Positions 31,861 through 43,500 are shown, numbered from the stretch's first letter. The stretch is 64,000 nucleotides of DNA from Cryoendolithus antarcticus (GCA_002077065.1 NAJO01000010.1:248001-312000); one strand, 5' to 3'. A program made the numbers and translations. Notes: generated by a model from the letters alone, not told the origin.

Positions 31861-33117
31861 ATGGCCGACGGCACTCCAACAGATGAAGGCTTCACCCTTC
31901 ACTGCAACGCCGCAGGCTGTCGCCGGAGTCTTACTCAAGAGGCTATCGTCACGACCTGCAGTCACATCTTCTGCCGACCTTGCGCTGAGAGATCTGAGCT
32001 CTACGCACCCGAAGGGGAGCGCAGGTGTCCCACGTGCAAAGGCGATTTGAACAATCCTGATGATGCGGCCATCACTGATCTCAATCCTTCTGAGGATTAC
32101 ATCGCAAGCGTATTGAACGGGCTGAGGCCCGAGAGCATCTTGCAGGCTGCCACGAGAGGTCTTTTGTTCTGGGTGTACCAAAGTGGGCAGGAGATGTAGG
32201 TATTGGAACTCTGACTAATGTGATGAACGCTGACGAGATCTGAAGCGAGTATCAGAAATATGTTGGCCAGACTCTTCATCAGAGACACAACCAGATCGTC
32301 TCACAACTTCAGACCGTTTCTGATGAAGCGAACGCTACCATTAATAAACTCGAGACGAACCTAAACGGTACAGTATCAGCGCAAGCAATCCATCTGAACT
32401 ACAACTGACAGCCTCCGCAGAGATCGCCGGCAAGGCCAAGAAACTCGAAGACCGCGACAAGCAGTGGAAGGCTGCGTATCAGCAACTTCGCGTCAGCAAC
32501 GACAAGCTCAAGGCCGATTACGCCAAGTTCAAGCAGAAGGATCTGAGCGGCAACAACAAGCTGAACGCGGAGGAGGACGTTGCGTACGCCCTACAATCCG
32601 GGCCATTGCCGCCAGGTGCTCGTGGCATGTCGCTGCAGAGCCGTAGCAGTAATGGTAGTGGATCTCATCAAGTTGGACCAGCTACCATGGCCAGCCACAG
32701 CAGCAATACGCGAATCGACAGGGTGTGAAGAGCTCAAGTCCGTTGTCCCTCGATCTCGTGGCCAATTACTTCGCTGATTTCGTAACAGGGAGCGCACCCA
32801 ATTTACCCGTCCCGGGGACGCCCTATCGCCAACCACTACAGAACATCACCCATACAGTGCAACGTCCCAGCCATATGGCTCCAGGGTATCAAACCTCTCG
32901 CATGGGCACTATGAATACTATGCATGCAGCAGCTACGCCTCGCCATGCTCCACTGGGCAACATCGATCCGAACATTCCGCAGAGCAGATCTCAGGGCACC
33001 TCGTCTGGCGGTATGAGCATCGGCGCTAGGTATGGCAAGCCGCCAGTGCAGCAGATGGGCCACGACATGACGAGTCGCCGTCGGTCAGGTCTGCGAGAGG
33101 AGTTCGTTGTGCGGTGA
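31861..33117 (+). CDS. HEI10-like RING E3 ligase (meiotic crossover factor)
   Basis: ATG at 31861. Exons 31861-32195 and 32246-32367 and the start of exon 3 at 32421 are clear, with introns of 50 and 53 nt. The last intron is uncertain: either 32725-32792 (GTGAAG, unusual GGAG acceptor, keeps more coding sequence) or 32655-32788 (GTAGTG to AACAG). Both restore the final frame ending at 33117. The protein of about 310-335 aa has an N-terminal RING (HCNAAGCRRSLTQEAIVTTC, then HIFCRPCAE and CPTC), followed by DLNPSEDYIASVLNGLRPES and a coiled coil (LEDRDKQWKAAYQQLRVSND). The tail is basic, Ser/Pro-rich. This is the layout of CCNB1IP1/HEI10 and fungal relatives, which mark crossover sites and link to Zip3-type SUMO/ubiquitin control. 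Function is inferred from domain order. Confidence 0.8.
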
Positions 33118-33270
33118 GGTCCAGACTGTAGGGAAAGGCAGGCATTGCTGCTAGCCGTTGTGCCACGTTCCTTGACGAGCCGATAGGGCGTAGCTCAGGC
33201 GTTCGCAATTTGCTCAACCACATATACATCCCTACATACACATATATTAACCTCGCTCCCCTTCTCCCCC

Positions 33271-36200
33271 TCAACCCCAAGTCCCACCCCCACCCCTCCC
33301 CTGCCGTCTCTGAGAACTCAACCTCCACTCATCCTCCCCCACAAACCGATTAAAAAGCGGCTCAATCCTCTCCCTCTTCTTCCTCTCACTCAACCCGCCC
33401 TTCTCCCCCGCAACCCTAAAGAAAGTCGGCGCAGCCTCAACAAGCCACTTCGGCTCAATAACACTAACATTATGCATATACTCCCTCGTAGTCTCAACAA
33501 GGGAATGATAGATAACGTGCTCGGCTTGCTTGCCGAAGAGCGAGCTCGAGGGGTGGAGGTACACGGGCGTGGACTCGACGAGCGTTTTGTAGCCTTCCGT
33601 TGGGTCTTTGCGGGCGGAGTTGCGGAAGAAGCCACTACAAAGCGCTTGGCGGACGCGGGTGGTGTCGCGGCCACAGCTGAGGATGCGGAGTTTGTGGCGT
33701 TCGAGGATCTGGATGAGCTGTTTGCGCACGTCCTCGGCGCGACGCATGGACTTGGGCTGGATGAAATTCTCGAAGCACCAGGGATCATTCTTGCCCGCTA
33801 GCTTCCAACCCTGATAGACGTTCAGCAAAGTGAGGTGATCTCCAGCGGCGTCGTGGAATTTCGCCTTCTTAGCATCAGCTTGCTGCTGCTTATCTTTCGG
33901 GCGATGGAAAACAGTCTGCACAGCGGAGATCATGGCAACGATTGACAGCATCTCATCGCTGCAGCCGAGTTCAATGCTCATAATGAGACTCTTCGCTAAG
34001 CTCGGCTCCATCGGGAAATCAGCCATGCGTCTCCCCAAGCGCGTGAGCAGACCTTCTTCATCGAGTGCTGAGAGGGCGTACAACTCCTCGAGAGCTGTGA
34101 GCATGGTGTTCGTCGGTGGGGGATCCATGAAATCGAAGCCGAGAAGGTCATTGATGCCCATTGCTTTGAGCATGAGAATTGTGTTTGCGAGGTTCTGGCG
34201 TTGGATCTCGGGGATGGTGGTCGGTAGCATCTCAGATTGGAAAGCGGATTCGGTGTACAATCTGAAGCACTTTCCTGGCCCTGTGCGGCCGGCGCGACCG
34301 GCGCGCTGTTTTGCTTGAGCTTGAGAGATCGGCGTGACTTGCAAGCGATCCATGCCGAGTTTGGCGTCGTAGGCGGTTTGTTTGACAAAGCCGGGGTCGA
34401 CGACGAAGTAGATGCCGTCGATTGTGATACTGGTTTCGGCGATATTGGTGGCTATGACGACTTTCCGTGTGCCTTCAGGCGCGGGCTCGAAAATACGCGA
34501 GGCGATCTCCGAGGGTAAGGCGCCGTAGATCGGTAGAATCATCAGCTCTGGCACGGCGGGACCGAGGGCTTTCATGCGCTCGTAGAGGATCTCGGCGGAG
34601 GTGTCGATTTCTTCCTTTCCCGTGAGGAAGAGCAGGATGTCGCCTGGAGGCTCAGTGAGATGGATTTGCATGACTGTCGTCAAGGCTGCGTCGAGGTAGT
34701 CGGACTCTGGTTCGCGGGAGTACATGATCTCGACCGGATAGGTGCGACCGGGGATTGTGAGGATGGGGCAGGAGTTGAAGTAGGAGCTGAATTTGTCGGC
34801 ATCCAGAGTGGCGGAGGTGACGATCAGCTTCATGTCAGGTCGTCTCTTCAATGTCTTCTTCAGCAGGCCAAAGAGTACATCAGTAGCTATTGTACGTTCG
34901 TGAGCTTCGTCAAGCATGATTACGCTATACCGATTGAGCTCCGGATCGAGCAGAATCTCACGCTGCATGATGCCGTCTGTCATGTACTTGATGCGCGTGC
35001 TGTCACTAGTCTTGTCTTCAAAACGGATTGTGTAGCCGACTTCTTCGCCAACGCGACAGCCTACTTCGTCGGCTACTCGAGCTGCGACACTCATAGCTGC
35101 TACTCGACGGGGTTGTGTGCAGCCGATGACGCCTGCGTCCGCGAAGCCGTCCTCCGCGAGATACTGCGTGAGCTGCGTTGTCTTGCCACTGCCAGTGTCG
35201 CCGACCACGATGAGCAATTGATACTGATGTACAGCCTCAAGGAACTGCTTTCGCATCTTGTACGCCGGTAGTGATTCCCTTTGATCCTTGATAGACATGT
35301 TCGTGCGCTTTCCAAGCTCACCTCGCCCAGTGGCAATCTTCTTCCACTCAGGCACTTCAGCCGTCGGTCCATTACCAATCTGCTTCAGATCCGATGCAAA
35401 GCGACGCTGCCCAGGAGCCACCATCGGGTCGTTCCACTCCTGGTTTAGATCGGTCTTCGCTGCTTCCTTGGCTGCCTTCTCCTGAACTTCGGCTTGTCGC
35501 ATATCTCTGCGCTCCTTTGCCAGAACATCGCCTTGCATTGCGGCGCGGTTCATGCTGCCATCTGGCGCTTTCACAACACGAATCGGACTGAGCTCGAGCG
35601 ATCGCTTCGTCTGACCTGCCAAGAAAGGTGGCTCATCCTCGCGCACTTCAATATCAACATCTTCTTCCTCCTCAATCTGCTCGCCGTTCATCGCAGCCTG
35701 ATCTTGATCGTCTTGCAGATCAGGGAAGTCTGCAGCCTTGATCACCCCAGATGCGATCAGTTGTCGGATCTCCCATCGCTCGGGACTCGTCATGCGTTTC
35801 TTCTGTCGCCTGACAACGTTTGCACCCTCGATCACAGGCACTGTGCTTTCGAGGAAATTGCCGTTGCTGCCGTTGAGTCCTACAGCATTCGCCCCCGTCC
35901 CAGCTTCTATTCTTCGACTCGGGTTGAGGTCCTCTCCTGTCGCTTGATCCACTTCAGCCATGCTCAGACTGATGCGCTTATCCTGTAACTTCATGACCTT
36001 GACTTTGACGTGTTGGTCCCGCGCAACCAGATCCGAAGGGTGATTGACTTTGTAGTCCGTAATGGCAGAAACATGCACCAGGCCATCCACCTTTCCCTTA
36101 ACCCCAATGATATTGACGAACGCGCCAAAATCCTTCACACCCGTCACTCGCCCATCGTACACCTTGTACAACTGCGGCGTATCATCAAGCACAACCTCCG

Positions 36201-36816
36201 GCGTCCTCTCCCGCTTGCTCCTCCGCTCTCGTCGTGGCGATCGATCGCGATGATGCTTCTCCGGCTTGAACGGTCTTGATTGCCCAAACTCATCCTCAAA
36301 GACGTAGTCGTCGTTCCTCTTCGGTGATCTTGACCTCGATCTCCGTGACCGCTTCCGCGAATGCTTCTCCTCCCGATGCACCACGGGACTCACACTCCTC
36401 TTCTTGCCAATTCCCTTCTTCTCCCCCGCCATAGACTCCAACAGCGCGAACGTGTCATCCAGCCCATCATCGCCAGCATTCTCCTTGTCGTCACTGAAGT
36501 TGGGCACCTTGTCAGGCAAAGCGAGTGCACTAAACTTCGCTCCCTTCTCCGCGTGCCCATTCGTCGTCCCATTCCCCGTCTTCTTGTACCCCGGATGTAG
36601 CGTCCTGATTAGTCGATCTATAGACGTCGTCAAGCTGTCCGGGAAGTCGAACTCCTCCAGTGCTCGCTTGAAAGCCTCCGGCGCATCGCGATGTTTCTCG
36701 TGTTCCGCGATGACAAACTCGGCGATGGTGCTGTCTGAGACTCCCAAGTGGTTGCCGAGTTCGGAGGCGATCTTGGAGACGAGCGAGAGGCGCTCGAGCT
36801 CCTCGAAGTCGTCCAT
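33271..36816 (-). CDS. PRP22: DEAH-box splicing helicase Prp22 (DHX8)
   Basis: Single exon, 1181 aa, ATG at 36816. It has an N-terminal helical domain (MDDFEELERLSLVSKIASEL), an Arg/Ser-rich segment (about 138-205), an S1 RNA-binding domain (about 218-290: YDGRVTGVKDFGAFVNIIG) and a full DEAH helicase core. Motifs seen are GDTGSGKTTQ (I), TQPRRVAAMSVA (Ia), LDEAHERT (II), VTSATLD (III) and QRAGRAGRTGPG (VI). The HA2/ratchet and OB domains follow (YALSALDEEGLLTRLGRRMA). The S1 domain distinguishes Prp22 from Prp2, Prp16 and Prp43. Prp22 acts in the second step of splicing and releases mRNA from the spliceosome. It is divergent from ZPR1, with 221 bp between start codons. Confidence 0.96.
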   Translation of the reverse strand: MDDFEELERLSLVSKIASELGNHLGVSDSTIAEFVIAEHEKHRDAPEAFKRALEEFDFPDSLTTSIDRLIRTLHPGYKKTGNGTTNGHAEKGAKFSALALPDKVPNFSDDKENAGDDGLDDTFALLESMAGEKKGIGKKRSVSPVVHREEKHSRKRSRRSRSRSPKRNDDYVFEDEFGQSRPFKPEKHHRDRSPRRERRSKRERTPEVVLDDTPQLYKVYDGRVTGVKDFGAFVNIIGVKGKVDGLVHVSAITDYKVNHPSDLVARDQHVKVKVMKLQDKRISLSMAEVDQATGEDLNPSRRIEAGTGANAVGLNGSNGNFLESTVPVIEGANVVRRQKKRMTSPERWEIRQLIASGVIKAADFPDLQDDQDQAAMNGEQIEEEEDVDIEVREDEPPFLAGQTKRSLELSPIRVVKAPDGSMNRAAMQGDVLAKERRDMRQAEVQEKAAKEAAKTDLNQEWNDPMVAPGQRRFASDLKQIGNGPTAEVPEWKKIATGRGELGKRTNMSIKDQRESLPAYKMRKQFLEAVHQYQLLIVVGDTGSGKTTQLTQYLAEDGFADAGVIGCTQPRRVAAMSVAARVADEVGCRVGEEVGYTIRFEDKTSDSTRIKYMTDGIMQREILLDPELNRYSVIMLDEAHERTIATDVLFGLLKKTLKRRPDMKLIVTSATLDADKFSSYFNSCPILTIPGRTYPVEIMYSREPESDYLDAALTTVMQIHLTEPPGDILLFLTGKEEIDTSAEILYERMKALGPAVPELMILPIYGALPSEIASRIFEPAPEGTRKVVIATNIAETSITIDGIYFVVDPGFVKQTAYDAKLGMDRLQVTPISQAQAKQRAGRAGRTGPGKCFRLYTESAFQSEMLPTTIPEIQRQNLANTILMLKAMGINDLLGFDFMDPPPTNTMLTALEELYALSALDEEGLLTRLGRRMADFPMEPSLAKSLIMSIELGCSDEMLSIVAMISAVQTVFHRPKDKQQQADAKKAKFHDAAGDHLTLLNVYQGWKLAGKNDPWCFENFIQPKSMRRAEDVRKQLIQILERHKLRILSCGRDTTRVRQALCSGFFRNSARKDPTEGYKTLVESTPVYLHPSSSLFGKQAEHVIYHSLVETTREYMHNVSVIEPKWLVEAAPTFFRVAGEKGGLSERKKRERIEPLFNRFVGEDEWRLSSQRRQGRGGGGTWG

Positions 36817-36945
36817 CGCGCTGATGTGAGCGATGTGGCAGTTCTTGCATGCTCAAGTCTCGAAAGTCAAGGTGCAAGATGTCTCGCTTAGCACGCACCG
36901 AGGCGTCCGGGGCTAAGATAACTTTAGATTGCGGCTCTGCTATCC

Positions 36946-36951
36946 CACGTG
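36946..36951. promoter_or_regulatory. CACGTG palindrome in the PRP22-ZPR1 shared promoter
   Basis: A perfect CACGTG E-box lies 87 bp upstream of the ZPR1 ATG and 130 bp upstream of PRP22. Such boxes bind bHLH or Cbf1-type factors in fungi. A role is inferred from position only. Confidence 0.3.
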
Positions 36952-37037
36952 CGTCATGCCAAAAAGTTCGAAGATCGGAGTTAGTTCGAGAATGAGATGG
37001 ACGGAATCATATCTGATCTATATACACTCGTTTCTCC

Positions 37038-38714
37038 ATGTCCTTGAAGCGTGTCTTCGATCACGATTCTTCCACTGAGCCGCCTTTCCACCCAAAACGC
37101 TCTTCATTCACAACCATGGCCAACGCAACGAACGGCCACCCGGCCACAACCCACAGCCATGCCGCCGATCTCTTCGCCGACATGGGCGCGCAGGTCGCGA
37201 ACATGGACTCGACTGGTGTGGATGATGAGCTTGACGCGAAAGTGACAGACGAGATCGAATCCCTCTGCATGAACTGTCACGAGCAAGGCACGACCCGATT
37301 ACTCTTGACTCGCATCCCATACTTCCGCGAGATCGTGCTCATGTCGTTCTCGTGTCCTCATTGTAATCTACGGAACAACGAGATACAGTCGGCTGGCGAA
37401 ATTCAGCCGAAGGCGGCAAAGTTCGCGTTCAGGGTAGACGCTGCGGAAGACCTGCAACGGCAGGTCGTTAAGACGGATACCTGCATCTTCCGACTGGAAG
37501 ACCTGGATCTTGAGATTCCGCCTGGAAAGGGGCGGTACTCAAATCTGGAAGGTCTGATCGGGACGGTCAGAGAAGATCTCGCGGCGCATCAAGCGGAGAG
37601 AATGGCACAGATGCCGGAAGTAGGAGAGAAGGTCGGGAAGGTGCTGGAGGCGCTGCGAGAGATGCTAGAGGGGAAGAGAGTACCCTTTATGATCAGTGTG
37701 GATGATCCGAGTGGGAACAGCTTCATCGAGCCTCGGCCGGGCGACGCGAGGGGCAAGTGGGCGAAGGTCGAGTACGTGCGGACGGCAGAGCAGAACGAGA
37801 TGCTTGGTCTTGGGAACGGTGAGGCGGAGGCAGAAGGCGACGCGCAGACGAACGGCACAGCAGCACCAGAAACAGACATTCGACCCGAATACCACGCCTC
37901 TGGCCTCATAGGCGGCGACGACACAACACAAGCGCAACCAGGAAACAATGTCGACGGCCCTCCCCCCGACGACGACATAATAGAAAACAACGTCTACTCC
38001 TTCCCCGCCACCTGTCCCGGCTGCACGCACCCCTGTGCAACAAACATGAAAATGGTCTCGATTCCCTACTTCAAGCAGGTAATTCTGATGTCCACAGTGT
38101 GCGCCTCCTGCGGCTACCGCTCAAATGAGGTCAAGACTGGCGGTGAAGTGCCGGAGAAAGGCCAGAAATTGACACTGCACGTGAAGACTGCTGAGGATCT
38201 GGGGCGGGATGTGCTCAAGAGTGAGAGTGCGGCGCTGTGGTGTCCGGAGTTGCAGTTGAGGGTTGAGCCTGGGACGATGGGTGGGAGGTTCACGACTGTG
38301 GAGGGCATACTCACGCAGATCCGGAGGGATCTGCGAGCGCAAGCCTTCGGGCTGGAAGACGGGGATGCGCCCGATGAATCGACTCACGACTCTATGACCT
38401 CTGACAGCAAACGAACCTGGGACTCATTCTTCGCCGACCTGGGCGACGCGATCGAAGGCCGCAAGCCCTTTACGATGGTGCTTGAGGATCCGCTGGCGAG
38501 TAGCTATGTCCAGAGTTTCACTGCGCCCGAGCCGGATCCACAAATTGAGGTGCTGGAATATGAGAGGACTGAGGAGGAAGAGGAGGATCTGGGGTTGAGG
38601 GACATTAGGACGGAGGGGTATGAGAGTGATGCTGAAAGGGAACGTGTGGAGAGGGAAGACGCAAAGCGGATAGAGGGTGAGGAAGGAGAAGGAGAGAGCA
38701 TAGAAGCGCCATAA
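37038..38714 (+). CDS. ZPR1: Zinc-finger protein Zpr1
   Basis: Single exon, 558 aa, ATG at 37038; a second in-frame ATG (MANATNGHP) lies 26 residues later. The protein has the duplicated ZPR1 architecture. The first zinc finger is CMNCHEQGTTRLLLTRIPYF with CPHCNLRNNEIQ, and the second is CPGCTHPC with IPYFKQVILMSTVCASCGYR. Each is followed by a double-stranded beta-helix domain (GKGRYSNLEGLIGTVREDL; GTMGGRFTTVEGILTQIRRD). Zpr1 binds newly made eEF1A and helps it fold, and it moves to the nucleus upon growth signals. The linker between the two halves and the acidic C-terminus make it somewhat longer than the yeast protein. All eight zinc-binding Cys are visible. Confidence 0.95.
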   Translation: MSLKRVFDHDSSTEPPFHPKRSSFTTMANATNGHPATTHSHAADLFADMGAQVANMDSTGVDDELDAKVTDEIESLCMNCHEQGTTRLLLTRIPYFREIVLMSFSCPHCNLRNNEIQSAGEIQPKAAKFAFRVDAAEDLQRQVVKTDTCIFRLEDLDLEIPPGKGRYSNLEGLIGTVREDLAAHQAERMAQMPEVGEKVGKVLEALREMLEGKRVPFMISVDDPSGNSFIEPRPGDARGKWAKVEYVRTAEQNEMLGLGNGEAEAEGDAQTNGTAAPETDIRPEYHASGLIGGDDTTQAQPGNNVDGPPPDDDIIENNVYSFPATCPGCTHPCATNMKMVSIPYFKQVILMSTVCASCGYRSNEVKTGGEVPEKGQKLTLHVKTAEDLGRDVLKSESAALWCPELQLRVEPGTMGGRFTTVEGILTQIRRDLRAQAFGLEDGDAPDESTHDSMTSDSKRTWDSFFADLGDAIEGRKPFTMVLEDPLASSYVQSFTAPEPDPQIEVLEYERTEEEEEDLGLRDIRTEGYESDAERERVEREDAKRIEGEEGEGESIEAP

Positions 38715-40563
38715 TGGAAGCACATGAGCGCATCCAGCGTGACTTGCGTATCCTACATCCGCAGTGAAGATCCAGGCTAGACTGCGGCGCGGTTTCCCAG
38801 TGCGACGCCGCAATCTGAGAGGGTGATATGCTATTGGCACCACCACATCTGCTGAGTGAAGGTGCATTGGAGGTTGCGTGACCGCAGGAGAGCCCTGCCA
38901 CTGCCCAGTGCCATACTATCACCGTGCGCAACAAAAGTCTCTCTGATTGCCCAGCGCTCCGTAGATTCGAGTATGCGAGTGATGCGACCGTGAATCTACG
39001 GCCATGTGGTGAATCATTCTGGTCTCGCTCCACGATAAGATCGGTCGTACCTCGTCACTAGGCTGAATCATGTGTTCGCGTCATCAGTCGTGGGGAGCAC
39101 AGGAGCTATACCTTCTATCGGAGAGAGGTGGCTGCGCTTCAAAACCTCGGATAGGAGCGGTTTGCTCTCGGGCCTGGGCTACAGTACTCCATGCATCAAG
39201 TTCTCGGACGACGCCCGTCTCGCCCTGCAGTGGGCGTATGAGTGAGGTCATCGACAGGTGCAGACCCCTTCACGACCAGAAGTCAGACATGTCTCACGAC
39301 TGTCGGTACCGAAGCTGTCTGTGCGCGTGGCCCTGTTAGGTATGCCTTGCTTCGTGGCCGAGCGGTTCGGAGGTACGTGGCGCGACGTTGACTGGCGCGA
39401 GGCGGCGGGACGTTGGAATTGTCTCGGTGGCATTGCTTCGTCCTGATACGGCGTTGAGTGTGCGTTGTAGGTGCGCCCGACGTCTGCCGGAGCTGCTTGG
39501 GGGCTGCGTGCAGGGGAGGCGGAGTGTGAGTCCGATGCATGATGTATCGGCGGGGAGAGGGAACCGGCGGGGAGAGCACTTGGATACTCTTCCGTGAGAG
39601 ATGTCATCGACGAAACATCATTGTAAGCGATGTCTATGGTGGCGTCTGTCAATTACATGTTTGGCGTTCTGGACCGTCCGAGCTTGAGCGGATGGGTTCA
39701 GGTTTCAGGTGGGGGCGGAGGATTAGATACAGGGGTGTGTTGTAGGCGGAAGTGTCAACGTCAAGCCGCCGCAGCGACGACGTCCACACGTTGCGATGCC
39801 CCTCATCAAGACATAGCAGGGAGACCCATCGCTGTGAATGTCAGCGCGGACATTAATGACACGATCCTCTGATATGGTGCACCATTATCAGCCTGTCTCA
39901 CGTCAATGCCGTTCAGGCACAGACCTGCATGACAATTCCTATTTCCTACCCGGCCGCCGTGCGCCTTATCGCCCTGTCTCATCGGATTCGCTAGAAATCG
40001 CATGAGCGAGCACATCCGCATGCCGCGCCTCGCAACAAGCATATCGTTAACTGCAGCCAACGAGCGCTTTAATGTAGGTGAACGCGCCGTCTTTGCTTTG
40101 GCCATCCGCAGCCAACGCGGCTGTCCTGCACCTGTAGCATAATTCGTCACCTTCAATCCACCTCCGTATCATCGTCGGGCCCCATCACACACACCCGTAT
40201 CCGCATCTCCGGCTGCCTGACACCCGCTTCGTACTTGTCTCGATCTCGACCACTCCGCGACGCCCATCTTATCACTCCCGTGCGGCTGAACGTCTTTCGA
40301 AATTCACACTCCAAGTCTGCAGAACCCGCGGCCCCCAGTATCGGTAAGCACTAAGCGCATCGCTTTGCATCCGGCGAACCATCTCATTTCACGCGTGTGT
40401 GCGGCCGTCGACTGGGCTGCCGGGATGATGAGATGAGCCCAGGTCTCGCAGGTAGCTGCACGCTGACGGATTCGGCTTCGGTACCTGCGTCCTGCAGCTC
40501 GACCTTCTGGAGCTGGCGGTAGATAGGCTGGGCACTGTATTCGGTATCGCGGGATCGAGGACC
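38715..40563. other. Long intergenic region; one weak minus-strand ORF
   Basis: About 1.85 kb. A minus-strand frame at 39248-39607 (ATG at 39607, 119 codons, starting MTSLTEEYPSALPAG) encodes a Ser/Pro/Arg-rich, protein-like sequence. It has no recognised family and could be a small gene, a lost exon or chance. From 39660 to 40563 I see only non-coding sequence and the TSC1 promoter. Confidence 0.35.
39248..39607 (-). CDS. Putative small disordered protein
   Basis: An ATG at 39607 opens 119 codons ending in TGTCGATGA. The composition is even and hydrophilic (Ser, Pro, Arg, Ala, Thr), for example PIHHASDSHSASPARSPQAA, unlike most chance frames here. There is no signal peptide, transmembrane helix or domain. 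No intron extending it was found. It may be real, but support is only compositional. Confidence 0.2.
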   Translation of the reverse strand: MTSLTEEYPSALPAGSLSPPIHHASDSHSASPARSPQAAPADVGRTYNAHSTPYQDEAMPPRQFQRPAASRQSTSRHVPPNRSATKQGIPNRATRTDSFGTDSRETCLTSGREGVCTCR

Positions 40564-43500
40564 ATGGCTGTGAAGTAAGTTGCTTTCTTTCTTCGCTGCA
40601 CTTCAGCTTCTTGTTGTTTTCTGGTTGGGTATATCGGTGGTGGAATTTGGGAGGTGGATGTGACGATGATTCGGGCTCTTTCGTCTGCGGCACTCACTCA
40701 CAAGGGGGACTATAGGACTATCAAGGATGTTACCAAGGCGTTGCAGGCGCAGTTCTCGGCTGCTAGGACGCCGCTGTCGCTGCCGCCGGATGGTCGGCGA
40801 CTGCTGCAGCACTTTGTCGACGAGCACGACGGACGCGTCAGTGATGAGGGTGCCGCAAAGGCAAACCTGGAGCTGAAGAACTTCTGGGAGCGCTTCGTGG
40901 GCGAGAGTCCGCAGAAGTTGGGCGCTTTCGTCGGGGTACTTCGCGAGCTACGAACAGCGATCACTGGCGAGTCCGACCTGTGGGAGTGGTGGCAAACGGT
41001 CGTGAAGCCGGTCATCAGTACCACTAGCTATAAGCAAGCTGCTCTTGATGACGCGAAGGAGTTCGTGCTGGCGATACTCATCAACGAAGACGACGAGCAG
41101 TCCCCTAGTTCGAGAAGACTGTCTAAGCGAGTTTGTAAGGAGCTCTCCGACATCTACATTGCGAAGACTCGTGCAATCGATGACGAGGATGGCTTCGTTG
41201 CACCAGACAATGCTCAGATTGCAACTCAGGTCGAGGCAATCTTGGTCGCGTTTGGTAAGCGACGACCGCTCGACTTCTTCACAATGGTTGACAACCTCGT
41301 TCAGCCATCTGCGACTCGGCTTCAAGCACTTGCACTGCTGAGCTCATATCTTCGACACCAGGCACCTCACACTTACACAGCCGCTGACACGCCTCTGATC
41401 GAGAGTCTCCTCAAGTGCCTGATGAGTGACACCTCGACCACTGTACTTACACTCGCTTTGACCACTCTAGTCATGCTACTACCTCATATCCCGGGCTCGC
41501 TTAGTCCGCACCTCCCCCGACTCTTCCTGGTGTACAGTAGGTTACTGTGCTGGGAGAAGTTCAGCCCCCTCAGCTCGGATGCACAACGGAACTCGGTAAC
41601 AGATGATCGAGTCTCGGTTGGCTCAGAACCTGCTCCCGATCATGGTGATGTTGGCATCGACCCGCTTTGGGAGAAGATCCGACCAAACGCAGATGCAGTG
41701 GAAGCTGCAACACCAGAGATCATGACCTACTTCACATATCTGTACGGCCTCTACCCTCTCAACTTCATGAGCTACATTCGCAAGCCGCGTAAGTATCTCA
41801 AGAATGTCGACTTCCCAGGCGCGGATGACTTTGATCTCAACCGGGCTGTCATTCGAAGCAGAAGCGATCAATTTCGGGAGGTACACCTACTTCACCCGAA
41901 CTTCTACAATCTCACGATCGAAGAGGAGCTTGAAGATCCAAAGTGGGCGAAGATGGAGACGGCCGATGTCGTTGCGGACTGCCATGGATTGTTCATTAGC
42001 CGGCCGACGAACCTTGTCAGTCCTGGGCCTCCGCCGACAGGCAAACTCCCTGATTTGCCGCCTTTGCCTCCACTCAATGTCCACTCAAGCCAATCGAACA
42101 GTCGACAAATTTCACCCGTTGCCAGTCACGCAAGCTTTCGATCTGGCATGAGCTGGAAAGAGTCGCAGGCACTGCAGAACACATCGCAAAACGCAGAAGC
42201 TGACAGCCCACTGCTAGGCCCTTCTGCCAGCGGTTCTGATGGCATCTCGATTACTGATCAGCGACGACCGACCAGCAAAGCGAGTGGCCTGAATGAAAAG
42301 GCTATGCCCTCTCTTGACGACTTCCCTCGGCCAGGTAATGCAGGCTCACCCAGGGAGAGGTCCTCCACCCCGTCCAACAACCTTGCATATCTGCAACGTG
42401 AGATCACGATACTGCGGAATGATCTCAATTTTGAGCGATGGCACAAAGCGCAATACTCACAGCACATCGGCCAGCTGGCGCGCCAGAATGTCAAGGATGT
42501 TACTGCCGAAGCAGAGACGCTCAACCTCATCAACGCCAATCGTGCCCTAAAGCAGCAGCTCGAGCACGTCCGCCAAGCCCGTGAATCGACTATGAAGGAT
42601 TCTGCGCTGACGCGCAAGCAATCGAATAACCTCGAGACACATCTTCAGGAGCGTCATCGTGCAATGAAGAAGGACAAGGAGGCCTGGATGGCCGACACCG
42701 CCGAGCTCAGACGCTTACGGGTGGAGATGAAGCAGTGCCGTGACTTGCTCGTTGAGTCCGAAGCCAGAGAGCTGTCCAAGTCACACGAGCTGGAGCTCAT
42801 TCAACGAGATGTAGCAGAGCTCAAGTCCGTACAGCAGCAGCTTCGTGAGGCCACTCGACGGCTACGCGAGTACGAGTATCAGGAGTTCGAGCACCAACGT
42901 GGCAAACGCGAGATTGAAATATTGCAGAACGAGAAAGAAACACTCGAGATGCAGCTCTCCCGCCGCATGACGGAATTTGATCGTATGAAACGCGCCTATG
43001 GTGATCGCCTGGCAGAGCTTGAGACCCGCGCAGACCAAGCCGAGCCCAGCCAACGAGCCAACCTTCGTGGCTCACCTGACACTCAGTACCTGATGCAGCA
43101 AGCCATCACTGACTCGCAAGCCAAGCTTGCGCAGCTCAAGAAAGCGCACTCCCGACTGCTAGAGAAGCACACAGACCTCGAACTCGAGTACCAGTCCGTG
43201 CTCTCCCAGCTCGATGCTATGAAAGGTAACGGCAAAGCCCGCACCTTCCTCCGCGACAGCGACTCCCCCGCGAATCCGTACGACTACGCTTTCACCTCTC
43301 ACGACGGCCGTCCCAGCTCCGGCTCCATGAGCGGCTCCGGCGGTCTCCCAGCCGTCGACAGCGCCTACGACAATTACAGCGAGTACCAAGGCCACCAGTC
43401 TACTTCAGACCCGACATCGAAACGCTACCAAGCGCCCTTTCGAGCCGGTGTAATCCCCTCGCCTTCCGAAGCTACACTTAGCAGTGCCGCGGGACTAACC

